Assembly: GCA_946406115.1 (NCBI GenBank)
Contig: OX291543.1
Location: 5,148,501-5,212,500, forward strand
Origin: Apoda limacodes
Taxonomy: Eukaryota; Arthropoda; Insecta; Lepidoptera; Limacodidae
DNA: 64,000 nucleotides
Direction: 5' to 3'
Made by a program: the position numbers and the translations under genes. Below, in pieces: positions 1 through 12,410 of the stretch. Below the pieces are notes generated by a model. That model searched no databases. It saw only the letters and a list, made by a program, of their open reading frames with translations, and had not been told where the DNA came from. Every line of letters starts with the position of its first letter. The first letter of the stretch is position 1.

Positions 1-1310
1 CACTTTTGAACGAATGAGATTTTTCTCGAAGAAAAGGTTGGAACGAAGTCTATAGACTTGATGAAGGAAAGGGAAGAGAGACGGGATTTTATCCTTGACC
101 TCACTCAACAGAACGTCTCTTTTCAAAGAGTTGAAAGCGTTGCGAATATCAAGTTTCAGCAAAATAAAGCCTTCATTCTACGGATTCATGAGAAACGTGC
201 GCGTGGCGTGGATAGCAGCCTTACAACCCAGACGTGTGCCAAATCCCAGTTGGTGTGGCTGCAAGTAACTGGCCATTTCTTCTTTGACAGAGCGGCAAGC
301 TAGTTTGGCAGCCAAGCGACGAAAAACGCTGCCCACCGCTATCGGTCTTAAACCACCATTTTCTTTGTTCAAAGCAAAGAGGGAGGCCCCGTAAAGATAA
401 GGACACTAACTGACCACTGAACAGAAAGTTTGCTAGCTTGGTTAAACACCCTATAAGGCGCCTCTCGTTTTCACCTGCCGACATGGAGGTCAACTCTTTA
501 AGATGTGCCGGCCGGATCCCGTCCAGGCCTGCCGCAGAACCTGCGTTAAAAGATCCTAACGCTAAAATTACGTCCTTTATCGTAACTGTTACCGTAGTAA
601 ACGTTGAGCCCGGATCAGGAGGAAAACTGAGAGGACGTGAAGGGCCAGGATGCTTTGATTCTAGCGCAGCCAGCGTGTCTGGATCCCGCCGTGCAAAAGA
701 GTCGTCCGACATTAACAGGCGAATGGCACCTCTCAAATCCCCCTCAAAGACCTTTGATTCAATGTTTTCCGAATAGAACGAAAACTGGTAGACACAGACG
801 ACAACATAGTTATGTCAATTTCATCAAATAGACCCGACAACAAAACATTGGTTTTAACTTTTGACGTCACATTCCCAGGTGACTCTTTCGAAGGCACTCT
901 CAGAGCTGTATATGCGATAGAAAGAAGAGCCCCCCCAATCATCCATGCCATTGTTAGTGACACATGAGTCTATAACGTCACACAGCTTGCCGGCCGCCTT
1001 GTTCCGAGGACCCTTAGGAATGTGATGGAGAACTGGTATACTTCCCTTGAAATAAGCAAGCCTGTCTAGAGAATTCTGAGCAGGCGGCGATGCTGTCGGC
1101 CCCTGTGCCACTGAAGTAGTGCTGCTTGTGTCGTTCAGAGAAACATGCGCGGCTGCAACTGAACAAAGCACTTACTTGTGCATGCGCCCAATATGCACTT
1201 TCAAACCATGTACGGAGAAACCACGTGTAGACCCTGGACAGTGTGGACAAGTTAATTGTGTGGGCGTTACACTCATATTGATCAAAAATAAATAATACAA
1301 TACAATAATA
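1..1310 (-). mobile_element. Non-LTR retrotransposon, broken RT fragment
   Basis: Reading the minus strand from about 1170 down to 1 gives pieces of a LINE polymerase in several frames. One piece (854-1171) has a linker with HHIPKGPRNKAAGK. The next (221-736) contains SAAGLDGIRPAHLKEL, the conserved start of the fingers region. Then comes LNKENGGLRPIAVGSVFRR (178-372), the RT motif before the palm. Below 178 another frame reads like the motif A region (LKLDIRNAFNSLKRD). Frameshifts and stops separate the pieces, so the copy is dead. It runs off the left edge and appears to sit in an upstream intron of the transferrin gene. The clade is not certain from this fragment. Confidence 0.8.
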
Positions 1311-2030
1311 CAATACAAACCAGATAAAACAATACCTAAAAAATTATAAAACAGTAATCAATCTACAAATTCAATTCAATAAACAACACATTGATCAATA
1401 AAATTAAGTAATGAATTAGATATTAATACTTAAGTGTAATAGAGTCGAAAATATATTAATAATAATTAAACACTATAATAGTCTGTAGAGACAATTAAAA
1501 ATCCTTGGTTCGAAAGAAATCCGCCTTCTGAAGGTCCAAGAAAGAACTTAGAGAAACCAGAGCAAAACTAAGATCAACGACGACACGAAACGAAGTCAAG
1601 CGCCTGCGATGATCTCCCAGTTCTACTATCAAACGATAGCGAGTTCAAGTGTGACCTAGTACTGAACCATCTGATTATAGTAGAATTTTCCACCAAACAT
1701 CCAAGCACTTCCTGGACAACGATCACCGGTCTTTTATACCCTGTGTTATCACTCTGTAAGTAGGGGATGGCCAAAAACTGTGCACATTATTCACTTATTC
1801 GTAATGATTACAATGTTTTGCAATTTTGAAAACGCTTTGTTTGTCACTATTGTTATTGCTCTTTTTTTTTTAGGATTTATTTTCTTTCATTTGTTACGAA
1901 AACGTTCATCCGGGAATATCACTTGAGTTATTAACGATTTATGGATTAAAAAAGATTAAATTTAGATGTAAAATATTTAAAATACAATAAACATATAAAC
2001 ATACTTATGTTATATTTGTTTCTCCTACAG
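1311..2030. other. AT-rich intron sequence, no gene seen
   Basis: AT-rich sequence with no coding pattern. It ends in a pyrimidine-rich tract and CAG at 2028-2030, the 3' splice site of the first transferrin exon visible here. Confidence 0.5.
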
Positions 2031-2228
2031 ACATATATCACTATGCACAAAGTCAGTGTTAGAAATGAACAAGTGTGAGTGGCTGAGCGAGGCCGGTGCG
2101 GTGTTCGGCGTGACCCCTCCGCTCCAGTGCGAGCATCGGACTAGCACTGAAGAGTGCTTGCGGGCCATACAGCGCAAAGAGTGTGACATCGCTGTTGGTG
2201 ACACCGACTGGCTGCTTCGAGGTGTGAG
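2031..2228 (+). CDS. Transferrin exon (start of C-lobe)
   Basis: The acceptor TTTCTCCTACAG ends at 2030. Of several possible donors, AG|GTGGGT at 2229 is the one whose phase (two bases left over) matches the next exon. The exon encodes CTKSVLEMNKCEW to DWLLRGVR. Confidence 0.8.
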
Positions 2229-5200
2229 GTGGGTGACTTCCAACCATCTTCTAACCCTCTACATGTACAATTGGGGTCTCCGCTGCTTGGTCAGTTTTAG
2301 GCAAAAATTACCTGCAGCTCCGCGAGTCGCATGGGGCCGAGCAGTATAGCCAACACGCGAAGCTCCATCCAACTTATTCTCGGGTTAGACTAATGAACGA
2401 CACGGTGAAGGCACCGAGGATTACTAGCCTTAGTGCGTCCCCACTGTCTGGCACTAGTCTACCCTAAAACTTGGGAGAGGGTGATTTGGACCATAGTTTC
2501 AATGCGGATTGTGGAATTAACTTCTCGTTTCGTCTTTTCCCTCATTTTTTGTCACCACATTAAGCCAGTTGGTGTAAAAATTTGTACCTGCTTGAGAAAT
2601 TAAGAAAAAAATTTGTGCGGATGAGATCACGAAGTGCACCACCGACATAAGGTGCATGTATCTGTTATTGGTTTCTCATAGTACTATTCCTTATTCTGTG
2701 GTTATCATAGACTTCAAGTTTTGTAATCTGTCCAATGGACTACGCAACAGCCTCAAATTGACCACACGAGACAAAGTTAACCTGTGGTATCTTTTCTCTT
2801 TGACAAGACACCACAGTTTCGCTTTGTCATTGTCATTTGACCATTTTGTTTTTCATATCTTCTTTCTATTTCTTTTTCTTTTTGCAAGGCTCTTAAGGGT
2901 CGTATCGTTATGTTAAAAGCTTATATATTGATGACACTGAATAGTGCACTATGAACACATAGTTGAGGCAAAGCTAATTTTGTTTGTTTTCTGAGTGTTG
3001 GTAACATTGAGCTACTCGAACTTTTAACACGCACCCAATTGGCACATTTATTTCAAAATCAACTTACCCGGACAAACTAAAATTATTTATTACATAAATT
3101 ACTTCAGGCAGATAACTATAGTGTTTTGTATTGATAAAATAATTGAGAGGTATTTCAGTAACGAAATAAATAAATATTTAATAGATAACAATATTATCAA
3201 TGAAAAACCGTACGGTTTTCAGAAAAACCCGAGTACCTTTTGACTTTTAAACGTGTTTAGTTATAATATTAACAAATACCTTAATGAAAAAAAACGTGTT
3301 CTTAGTATTTTTATAGACTTTTCTAAGGCATTCGATTGTTAAAATTATAAAACCATCTTTTCAAAATAAGAACAAAATGGAATACAGGGTCCAATGTTAA
3401 AATGGTTCCAAAACTACCACAGTGGTAGATACACGACATTAAAAATAGAGGACATGTATGGCAAAAAAAAATTTAACCGAAAAAGGCTCAACCCAAGAAT
3501 ATCCTAGCCCCGTTCGAAATCACTTAAAGAGAAAACACAAGTTTACATATTAACAAAATTTTTTCCGGAGGTCATAGGCGCTGTCAGAAATACTTAAATA
3601 TTTAATGTTTTATATATACTGGTTAGTACAAACTATTGATAAGTAGTATTGTTCTTGGTAAATCATAGGTTTACCTTGGCTTCTATTGATTCTATTCTAT
3701 TGATGAAATATAAATAAGTAAAAGGAATCCAAATTGCTTAATTTATTTCAATGATTTAGAAAACATTTTAACAGAGGGCCATGAATACCAATTTACTGAC
3801 GACACAGTAGCTCACAAAAATCTTGGAGAAGCCATAATGCAAAAAAAAACTACAACAATTTATGTAAATGGGCACATGACATTGGTCTAGCTATCAAGGC
3901 AAAAAAACTAAGTTTATGCACATACACTCAACGCATTTAATAGTTATTTTTATAAGAGTGAGTAAAAGCGTTTTTTGGTAGAAGTGCCGACTTTAAATTC
4001 TGAGCTAGTAGTAGTAGGCTCAAATTAAATCACGAGCGTAGCGGGTGATTGAAATATAGACTACTGAGGATGGCGAGGGATTTAAAGGCACGAGACCGAA
4101 AAAAATTGTACACGTTTTTTAGTAGGTACTCTGTGTCCGTTTCCAAGAAGTAAGCTATCATGTTGCCAAATTATATTAAGATCGGTTAACCCAATTGGCT
4201 GAGACACTTTCGCATTTATAATAATAAGTATGGATTTTAAGTTAAACACACTAAAGAAACCAAAATAATTCCAAAAGTCAATGTTCGAACAGTGAACTAC
4301 TTTGGCTCACTAGTGAGCAAAATTCGATTTTTCTCACTGAATTTGGACAGCAAAACTATCCTTTTCGTGCTGGTGAGGTGAAAAATATTTTACCAAGCCA
4401 GCCATTGTGAGCCATGGTCATCTATTAGAGATTGCAATCCCGCAGCTCATTTAATCCCGCGGGATTGATATGCAGGATTACTCAATCCCGCAATTTTGAA
4501 ATTATGTTATAATATCAAATTAATACTACAAACATTTCTTACATTTGGCAACTAAAATTATTTATTTTCTATTAATTTAGTATAAGTAATTAGTAGTCTG
4601 TTTTCTTAGATTCATCTTTAAATGTTTGGCATAGTTAATTAGTTTTGCTTAATTTTACCCTAACTCCTAACAACAGTTTTATATTTTTAATTCAGTCTTA
4701 TTCACATAATAATCAAATCACAACTTTCTCTTAGATGCTATTACTATGATATCAACCTATGGTGATAACTTTTGAAAATACGCTCTTAGGAAGCAAATGG
4801 TATTTATTGTATCGCTATATTAAACGCCGGACGGTGAATACGAAAACAAAACACTCGTCACCTACAGAAAGACGTGCGCAGGCGCAGCGCAGTGTTATTT
4901 ATGAACAACTGAAAAGTCCCAGTCGTGCTATTGGCGATTTACGCTAATGTTTTAGCGCCAAATTTAAATTTTCCGCGCTTTGAAGGTGTAGGATCCGGCA
5001 GATTAATAAAAGCAGCGGGATCCCGCGGGAATGCGTGATCACGTTTTGCGGGATTGCAATCCCTGTCATCTATGTCTTATTTATACATCAAATTCAATGT
5101 ACGTAATTGTAAACATTTAGAATAAGTAAATGAGCATTTATACTTAGGACTATATATCGATATTGATTTAATCGGAAACCACATGTTATGTAACAAAATA

Positions 5201-8160
5201 AGAGCTGTATTAACCAAAATATGTATTCTAAAGTGCAAATTACCATATCGCATAAATAGGTAGAACCCATACATTTCGCTAGCCGACTCTGTAATAAGTA
5301 TGTGTATTGCTACATACGGCACAAATAACATGTCTTGGCAAGACTTATAATTTACAAATAAGAGTATTAAAAGCTGTAGTACCTTAACATATATACAAAA
5401 ACGATGTTTAAGGCCTATTTAAACACTGCAAAGTGGTAAATGTAATAAAAATTAATATAATAACAGACGAATTCACTTAAATGAACAACTTTGTGGACAT
5501 AACAACACATGATCACTTACGAAAACTAAGCTACCTTTTAACTTATGTTTTACCAATAAAAAAAACGGACGTCAAAATATATTTTACCAGAAATATTAAA
5601 TAGACTGCCTAAACATTGTGCAAAAATTAAAAATTTGTAAAATTAAAGAATGTGAAACTATATTAAAAATTTCATCAAATTTACCTCTCCCTACTCTGTG
5701 ACAGACAGACGAACGGACATGAGAGTAATCTCAGAAAGGTTCTGTTTTTCCTTTTATGTACCTTCTAAAGATTTATAAAAACGTGAAAAAAATATCCCTA
5801 TCGTAATTTCTCATAGTCACCCTATCAATACACTCGAAGCGATTTCAAGGTAAAAAAAAATTCATACTGCCCTCTTTAGTGGTATAAATATATAAGAATA
5901 AAGCTATCAAATGCAAAAAGAATTTTTCAAATCCGAAATGTCGTTAATTCCAGAGATTAGCACGTTAAAACAAAAAATCTCTTCGGCATTATAATATAGA
6001 TGATAGATACTTTATATATATTATGATATATTATGACTAAACTATAAATAATTGTTTCAGAAATTTTTCAGTTTTACCAGTCCTACACGAAGCAACACCC
6101 AAAGTCGAGGACCTAAACACTGTCTTCGCATTCGTTAGGGAAGACGCCGCCGCTATTAGAAATTTAGACGATTTGCGCGGCAAAAGCGTAGCGTTCCCAA
6201 GTTTCGATGGCTTCGCGTGGCATTCAGTTTTGAATTATATAAAGAAAACACAAAATATGGGTTGCAATAAGATACTGGGTGGTTATTTTGGATCAATTTG
6301 TGCGCCTGGAATTGAAAAATATAACGTTTCTCAAAACATTATTGATGAATTGACTCGGAATTGTTACACGTCAGGAGATCGTGTTCTGGGTGGAGAGATA
6401 CAGGCCCTGCACGCTGTTGTTGAAGGAAAAGCAGACGTCGCTTTTATTAGCAATGGCACTTACCAAAAGTATAAAGGTAAGGAACGATAATATTGTCTAA
6501 TAACGATAATAATCTGTCCTGTTTCAAAATGTTCCAAATATAAAACTGACAACTGCACCGAATTGGTATTCATTTCGATGCAGTGATCAAGAAGCTTATA
6601 ATAATTCTTGGCACTGATCTTAATAAAGATAAGTAAAAACAAGACAAAAACATACTACCGTGCAGCCAAAATATTTAGGTACTTGCATAGAAAAAAATAA
6701 TAATGTTTCAACATAATAATTCAGAAAAATCAGAATATGTAAAAATTAGAAATTGGAAAGAATTGAATGTGGAAAATATTATTGACAATTTAGAATTTAA
6801 AAAAGAAACCATCGTTATTGTCGTGATAGTTTACAAAAAAGTATCTGGAAGATCGAGCTCTGCCCGTTTTTTTTAACAACGCCATCTATTTCAAGTAGCT
6901 TTGGTGTCGCTGTGACGGAAAAAATTATAAATAGTATTACTATTCGACAATAGTTGTCAGGAAGAGTCATATTTTTCAGTTTATGATTGCCTGAAAACAC
7001 GCATAAAACAACGTTTTTTAAAAATTTATCTTACCTAGATCAATTAATCGACCTCGAAACATAATCAACCTTGATTATATAATTAATACAAAAAAAAAAG
7101 GATTTATATCAGGATTTGAACAAAAAAAGCGGTTATGGTGACTTTACTGTATTAGATAGACGTATATACCTAACGGATTTTTGCGAGTAATGATGAGTTA
7201 AGAGTTACCTATGTGCTAAGTACTACAATCATGTATATTTTATGTATCATGAATATTTTTCGCAGCGCACACCAAATAATGACCTTATAAGCAAATTTTT
7301 GATACCTTGGGTTACATTATTTCAATTTTCGTAAGAATCTATGTATTTTTGTGAATAAAATACAGCTCATATAGCTGATAATGTAACTTTCTAAAAAGAT
7401 TTTTGAAAATCGGTTGAGTAGTATTTGAGTTTATCCATCACAAACAAACATACAAAAAATCAAATCCTTTTTTCTTTATAATATTAGTGTCAACGACAGA
7501 CACTGACCTGGAATATATTCAGATACCAGGGAGGTTCAAACTTCTAAATCCAAAAAATATAATAAAAGTGGTCCGATATTAGTGCGATAAATGTAAAAAC
7601 AGACCGTAGACTGGAAGTTAAATAGGTATCATGATCGCCTGCATATTTAGAAAAACATTTATATCATGTTTTGTTTAATTAAATTTTCAGCAAAACGTAT
7701 TCAAGAACCATGGGCTATTGACCCTCCGAAGATTGTTCCAGTGTGTCCAAAAGACAATAAGGAATTCTGCTTCATCAGCTGGTCAAATATTGGACACATA
7801 TTTGCTTCAAAAGAATTAAAGCCAATGAGACGTCAAGAAATTGTCAATGTGTTGACACACATGGACCAACTGTTTGGCAAATATTACCCATTCCACAATG
7901 CAATGTTCTCTATGTACGGACCGTATAATCACCAGGCTGATATACTGTTCCATGATAACACAGGTCTTTTGGCGTCCGATACAATGTTAAACAGGCATCC
8001 GTTCGACAAAACACCATTTTATTTTGAAAAAGAACTGTCTAAAGTTATTAGTGAAAGCTGTGATATAGGTGATTTGTGGCATTTATCTAATTTTGCACCC
8101 AAAGTATTACCTAAAATCTGGTTATCAGTAGGTCTAGTCTTTTATGTGATAACTAGATAA
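2031..8160 (+). CDS. Transferrin family protein, C-terminal part (3 exons, 5'-partial)
   Basis: Three exons (2031-2228, 6061-6476, 7691-8160) join in consistent phases 2, 1 and then stop, giving about 360 residues of one transferrin lobe. Transferrins are secreted or membrane-attached bilobal proteins that bind ferric iron with a carbonate anion. Visible family features include the lobe start with CTKSVLEMNKCEW, the DIAVGDTDWLLRG segment where the Asp ligand normally sits, NLDDLRGKSVAFPSFDG (the anion loop), GKADVAFISNGTY and the closing YYPFHNAMFSMYG / DILFHDNT block. The anion loop lacks the usual Thr and Arg, and the strand normally carrying the first Tyr ligand reads VFAFVRED, so this lobe probably does not bind iron. 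The last residues are weakly hydrophobic (WLSVGLVFYVI). A GPI signal as in melanotransferrin/Tsf2 is possible but weak, and Tsf3 is an alternative name. The 5' exons must lie left of the window. Confidence 0.88.
3090..3950 (+). mobile_element. Decayed non-LTR reverse transcriptase remnant
   Basis: Scattered plus-strand RT motifs survive: NEKPYGFQKN (about 3198), IFIDFSKAFDC (motif A, about 3310), LIYFNDLENIL and QFTDDTV (motif C with FADD changed to FTDD, about 3740-3810). Many stops and shifts lie between them. The style is Jockey/CR1-like. It is an old dead copy in a transferrin intron. Confidence 0.7.
4417..5072. mobile_element. hAT-like non-autonomous element with 8-bp target duplication
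   Basis: The 8-mer GTCATCTA occurs at 4417-4424 and again at 5065-5072 and flanks a 640-bp element. The ends are inverted: AGATTGCAATCCCGCA on the left, TGCGGGATTGCAATCCC on the right. Subterminal copies of AATCCCGCGGGATT occur near both ends. An 8-bp duplication and this end sequence fit hAT elements. A 62-codon ORF inside (4759-4947) is not recognisable as transposase. Confidence 0.8.
6061..6476 (+). CDS. Transferrin exon (lobe core)
   Basis: The acceptor ATTGTTTCAG ends at 6060, and the donor is AAAG|GTAAGG at 6477. The exon encodes FSVLPVLHEATP, the anion-loop region KSVAFPSFDG and GKADVAFISNGTYQKYK. The phase leaves one base, completed by CA at 7691. Confidence 0.88.
6477..7690. other. 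Transferrin intron
   Basis: AT-rich intron. Around 7400-7470 there is a short stretch (AAAATCGGTTGAGTAGT...CACAAACAAACATACA) like the tails of common lepidopteran interspersed repeats. No gene seen. It ends with TTTTCAG at 7690. Confidence 0.55.
7691..8160 (+). CDS. Transferrin last exon with stop
   Basis: The exon encodes AKRIQEPWAIDPPKIVPVCP to the stop TAA at 8158-8160. It holds the C-terminal lobe block with the GHIFAS segment, where the His ligand region is expected, then YYPFHNAMFSMYG and DILFHDNTGLLA. It has several Cys residues and a weak hydrophobic tail. Confidence 0.88.
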
Positions 8161-8209
8161 CGAAGGTCTAATGTGAATTAATGTATATAGAATATTTTCA
8201 TAGTTAAAT

Positions 8210-8215
8210 AATAAA
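8210..8215 (+). terminator. Poly(A) signal AATAAA of the transferrin gene
   Basis: AATAAA stands 50 bases after the transferrin stop codon, in the expected place for 3'-end formation. A repeat begins about 40 bases further on. Confidence 0.6.
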
Positions 8216-8252
8216 GAAATGTGTAAAACGATACTGGGTTGTTTTGCTTTTT

Positions 8253-8549
8253 AGGGTTCCGTACGCAAAGGGTAATTAGCGGAACCCTATTACTAAGACT
8301 CTGCTGTCCGTCCGTCCGTCCGTCCGTCTGTGACCAGGCTGTATCTCATGTACCGTGATAGTTAGACAGTTGAATTTTTCACAGAAGATGTATTTCTGTT
8401 GCCGCTATAACAACAAATACTAAAAAAACAGAATAAAACAAATATTTAAGGGCGGCTCCCATACAGCAGACGTGAGTTTCTTGCCGTTTTTATTAATAAT
8501 GGTACGGAACCCTTTCGTGCGCGAGTCCGCCTCGCACTTGGCCGATTTT
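8253..8549 (+). repeat. Interspersed repeat family A, copy 1
   Basis: This copy starts AGGGTTCCGTACGCAAAGGG, has four GTCC units (GTCCGTCCGTCCGTCCG), then TGTATCTCATG and ATTTCTGTTGCCGC. It ends ATGGTACGGAACCC, then GTGCGCGAGTCC, then CTCGCACTTGGCCGA. The same sequence recurs at 13343-13710 and, inverted, at 62224-62595. This is a very common lepidopteran repeat, often linked to non-autonomous Helitrons; the class is not proven here. Confidence 0.85.
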
Positions 8550-11500
8550 TACTCTTGCTACTTTAAAGGAAAAAAGTGTATAAAATAAAAGTCCTTCCTT
8601 CGTTTCCGTTTGGCATTATACTTAGTAAAGTGAGAAAGTTTTTTTTTTCTTGTCTGTCCCTTAGTGTGTGGTGTCGTTGGATAGTTCATTTTTTGATTCA
8701 AACCATTTTTCGATTCAGAGATTTAGTTGCGAAATATTTTGAAGTTGATTGGTGATCAACTTACGCCAATTTTGGTAATTATTTTAATTGAGTTCATCTC
8801 TTTGAGCCTGATTCTAAACAAGAGTCATTGCATACGCAAAAAAAGGTACACCACCCTAAAAGAAGTTTAAGAGCGCTTAGACGTTTTTGAACATGAAACG
8901 TTTAGAATCTAAACTTTAGATAGTCTCTGCGAGCAAGCCGCTCAAACTATCCTTTTGTGTCAGTGACCGGAACTCAAAATGGACGTGACCTTTTTCCGTG
9001 GCAGCGCGACACGCACTGCAACCCGGAAGGTATATTAATTAGAAATAATTTTCTAAATTATTCACTTTTTTATTTATGCGGGCGAGCAATAACTAAAATA
9101 CTTTTAATGTTTTTTTACAAATTTTTAAAAAGTTCTGCTTACCTGCTTCAATAAAGACTTTTCTATGAATGTTTTATACCTAATTTATATGTATTTGTAG
9201 GCGAAAGGGATGAAATTTTCAAATGGCGGGTTGAAGAAATTTAGATAGGATTCTAAATTCTACAAAAAAGAATCATTGATTGAATTCAGATAATTAATGA
9301 AAGACCTTAGTCTAAGTACAAGTAGGAAATTTAGGAAGTCACTGTTTTCTCGACCTCCGTGGTGTACCTATCCTGTCATCCAGATTCGGCAGGCTGCAGG
9401 TTCGCGGTGTCACACGCAGCTTCTATGGAAGACGAACTGCTTTATTGTCACTGACACCAGTTCTTATGCACTCACAAAGGTTTTAAACAAAGTAGTCCCG
9501 CGGGAAACGTATAAAATAAAGTCGATTAATAAATAATATTTGTATAGGTGCAAAATCTTATATACATATATAGGTTTATCTAACACCTACTTGTATGAAG
9601 AACAGGGTCTTCTTTTATAAATTGGAGTGAAAGCTGATGAAAGGAATGGAAACAGTGCTCTTATACAAAAAAAAAATACTTTTTTATATAGGTTTGGCCA
9701 AAACAATATTAGGTTTTGCAATAGTTAAATAGTAATCAACGACGAAAACACAATAAGCGATCGATTTTTGTCTAAGCCCGCTGCAAAATTGATGGCAATA
9801 TTTTTTTGGAATTTTATCTTATTGTATTGATCGATTACAAAGAAAAAGGTAACACTATCACTGGAGATAATCTTATTGATGATAAGGAAAAAATAATTTC
9901 GCTATCTAATAATTGTATTAAACTCAAGGGATGTAAATATAAGCCCGTATGTAGATCAGAAAATAAAATTATAAGCAGAATTGCAAGGCCTGCCTGCAAC
10001 CTTCACAAACAAATGTATCCACGTAGCTATAGAAGAGCACGCACTCTAACATTTAATTGATTATTTAGTTCCTCCTTAAACTTTCTTAAGAAAAGAGGCA
10101 ACACTGTAAGTTACTCATAAGTATTAACTTTAACTTTTCAGTTGGTTATTATTTACTTTAACCTGCTGCTGAAAGGATAAAACGACCATTGGTGAACCTG
10201 ACGAATCACGGATCTTACCGAACAGGAAATAAAAATCTATCATTAACAGTGAGATCGTGAGGAAGACGCAACTTTCACCTATACTACAGCAAGGAGCCAA
10301 TCAGGAAACAAGCAAATCAAATAGAAAATAGCAGTCAACCGCCAGTCAAACAAGCAGTGAAAACCGGCAGCAATGAAGAAGCATGCGCGTATACAAAGGG
10401 GGGGATTTGGGTGTCGTATCCCCCCCCCCGAAATCTTTGAAATTTCAAATTTTCAAATGCACTTTTTCTACGCATTCGGACCTTGCCGCTCGTCGCCCCG
10501 AGATTGACGGCCCTATTGGTTTACTTCGGCGGGTGTCGCGATCGCCTCGTGTCGCCGAACGTTTCCGTCCGATACCTACAAGTGCCGCACGCAAGCCTCG
10601 CGTTGTCGGCAAGGTTGCCAGGTGAACTTAATACCAAACTAATTTTCTACGGTGTACGTACCTACATATACTTACCTTAACGGACCTCAACTACATTGAA
10701 TCAAAACACTAGGTTCAAACAATAATACTGATTTGTATTATTTTTACACCAATTTTTTTTACATTAGAAGCAAAATATTAATGATATCTTCGCATTTTAG
10801 GTTAATTTGCAGAGATTAATGCAGAAAAATCTCAAAGAACTGTTAGTTTTTTACATAGCAAGAATTAAATCAGATTGATTTTAACTTACAAATCGGTAAA
10901 ATAAAATATAACCACTACTATTTCGGTATTTTTGTCATACCGAACACCGAACAAGGGAGTGCAATATCAAATACCCTGCCAGGTACCCTGGTTGTACGAG
11001 TTTAAACAATGGAGACGTGTTTTTGCTGGTTTATTTTTTCAAATAAGTCTGGTAGGATCTGTTAAAAATTATGTATCGAAGACATATAGAGGATGTATTG
11101 AAAACAATGAGCAAGTAACGGCGAGCAAAGTTGTGAAAATTTTCAATAAACGCTCCGACAAATTAAGTTTTTTTGGCGCCTTTATGTTAGGCTAAATGGA
11201 TCTAATTTCAACAGACTTTCAGAGCTTCGACAGAAGGCTGGAAAGTAATAAAAAAAAAAGCGAGCGAGTCAGTGATTCATGTGGTTATTTAAGGAACACA
11301 GTGTTGAACCAACGTCTTACGGGGTTGGCGCTACTGAGTATTCATAGGAATGTAAATGTGGAACCTGCAGCAGTTGTGCGCAGATTTACGGTCTCACACA
11401 ACAGAAGGTTAATATTATAGTAGGTATATTGAATTGTAAATGTAAGTAAAAACATTTTTTAAATCTGTAATACAAGCTTTTATTGCAAGAATTACTAGGT

Positions 11501-11600
11501 TTTCATTCAACATAAGTAAAATAATCATTATGTTAGCAGCAAGGTAAAATTCTCTTGAATTTTTTAATCTTACAATACAAATTCTGGCTACGCGCCTGTG
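8550..11600. other. Intergenic sequence, no gene supported
   Basis: AT-rich intergenic DNA. ORFs at 9297-9536 and 9806-10060 have no recognisable domain. A GC-rich patch at about 10470-10625 (GCCGCTCGTCGCCCCGAG onward) stands out from its surroundings. The stretch at 10190-10380 resembles an untranslated leader and may belong to the gag remnant that follows. Confidence 0.4.
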
Positions 11601-12150
11601 AAGAAGACTTAGCAGCAATATCATTAACAGCTGGGATACCGGAATTCTGGACAGACAAGCCCAGGATCTGGTTTATCCATGCCGAGGCAGTATTAATCCC
11701 GCAGAAGCTGAATTAAGAACAGGAGTTCCTACTTATCGTAGCCAAGCTAGGAAAAGATGCCATACAGCAAGTGACCGACGTCCTAATCAGACCGCCTGAC
11801 ACCAATAAATACGACAGACTGAGAAACAGTTTATTGTCAGTGTATGCAGAGTCGGAAACCAGAAAAGTCTAGACATTGATAAATGATATGGATCTGGGTG
11901 ATCAGAAGCCACCACAACTCTTACTGCGTATGCAAAACCTAGCTGGTAGCAAATCGCGACGTTGACAGAAGCAAAGGATCAATCAACACACACAGGGACA
12001 AAATGGCGGACATAGCAGATAAAGTCTGAGAATTTGCGCAACCCATGCATATAGCTCAGAAAGCACAGCAAACACCGTGTCCCGTCAGCACACAAGCGTC
12101 AGACCTAGCATTTATTCTAGCTGAACTTGAGAAAAGCAGACATAGAACAT
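11600..12150 (+). mobile_element. Gypsy-type LTR retrotransposon gag remnant
   Basis: Plus-strand translation in broken frames gives GIPEFWTDKPRIWFIHAEA-like sequence, then AKLGKDAIQQVTDVLIRPP, DTNKYDRLRN and MDLGDQKPPQLLLRMQNLAG. This is the capsid pattern of gypsy-like Gag proteins of insects (FWxDxPxxWFxxxEA, then LLRxMxxLA). Stops interrupt it at about 11715 and 11870. No protease, RT or paired LTRs were found. Confidence 0.7.
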
Positions 12151-12410
12151 ATAGAGGAAGGCCGACATTCCGTGAGCAGCGCGGATATATATATAGTACA
12201 ATTCACGCTCAAGACATAGAAGAAGATCCACGTTGTGATCCAAAAACGGCAAATGTTACTATCACCGGAGTTCCGGAGGTTCGGCAAAAAGTCATACAAG
12301 TGCGAGCAGCTATGCAGCTGGAAGCCAAGGCAAAAAGAAGAGGAAATGTCCTAAACTTGACACTAAATCATATAGATTTTTCACTTTCTTTTGAGAAAGG
12401 TACGTTTGGG
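12150..12410 (+). pseudogene. Possible KH-domain-like coding remnant
   Basis: The open frame running out of the gag remnant continues with DPKTANVTITGVPEVRQK and KRRGNVLNLTLNHIDFSL, then ends against a good donor-like GAAAG|GTACGT at about 12400. The VTITGVPE block followed by a second strand-like segment resembles the end of one KH domain and the start of the next in Bicaudal-C-type proteins. The similarity is weak and could be chance. It may be a captured or retroposed piece of a host gene. Confidence 0.25.

Larger units (their letters stand above)
2229..6060. other. Transferrin intron holding mobile elements
   Basis: This intron carries a decayed LINE RT (about 3090-3950) and a hAT-type non-autonomous element (4425-5064). 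The rest is AT-rich with no gene seen. It ends at the acceptor ATTGTTTCAG (6060). Confidence 0.6.

Noticed and set aside
2025..2247. Two minus-strand ORFs over the transferrin exon
   Set aside because: They overlap a phase-consistent transferrin exon on the plus strand and have no domain.
9806..10060. 84-codon ORF with many Lys and Ile
   Set aside because: Composition reflects AT-rich DNA; no motif or splice context.
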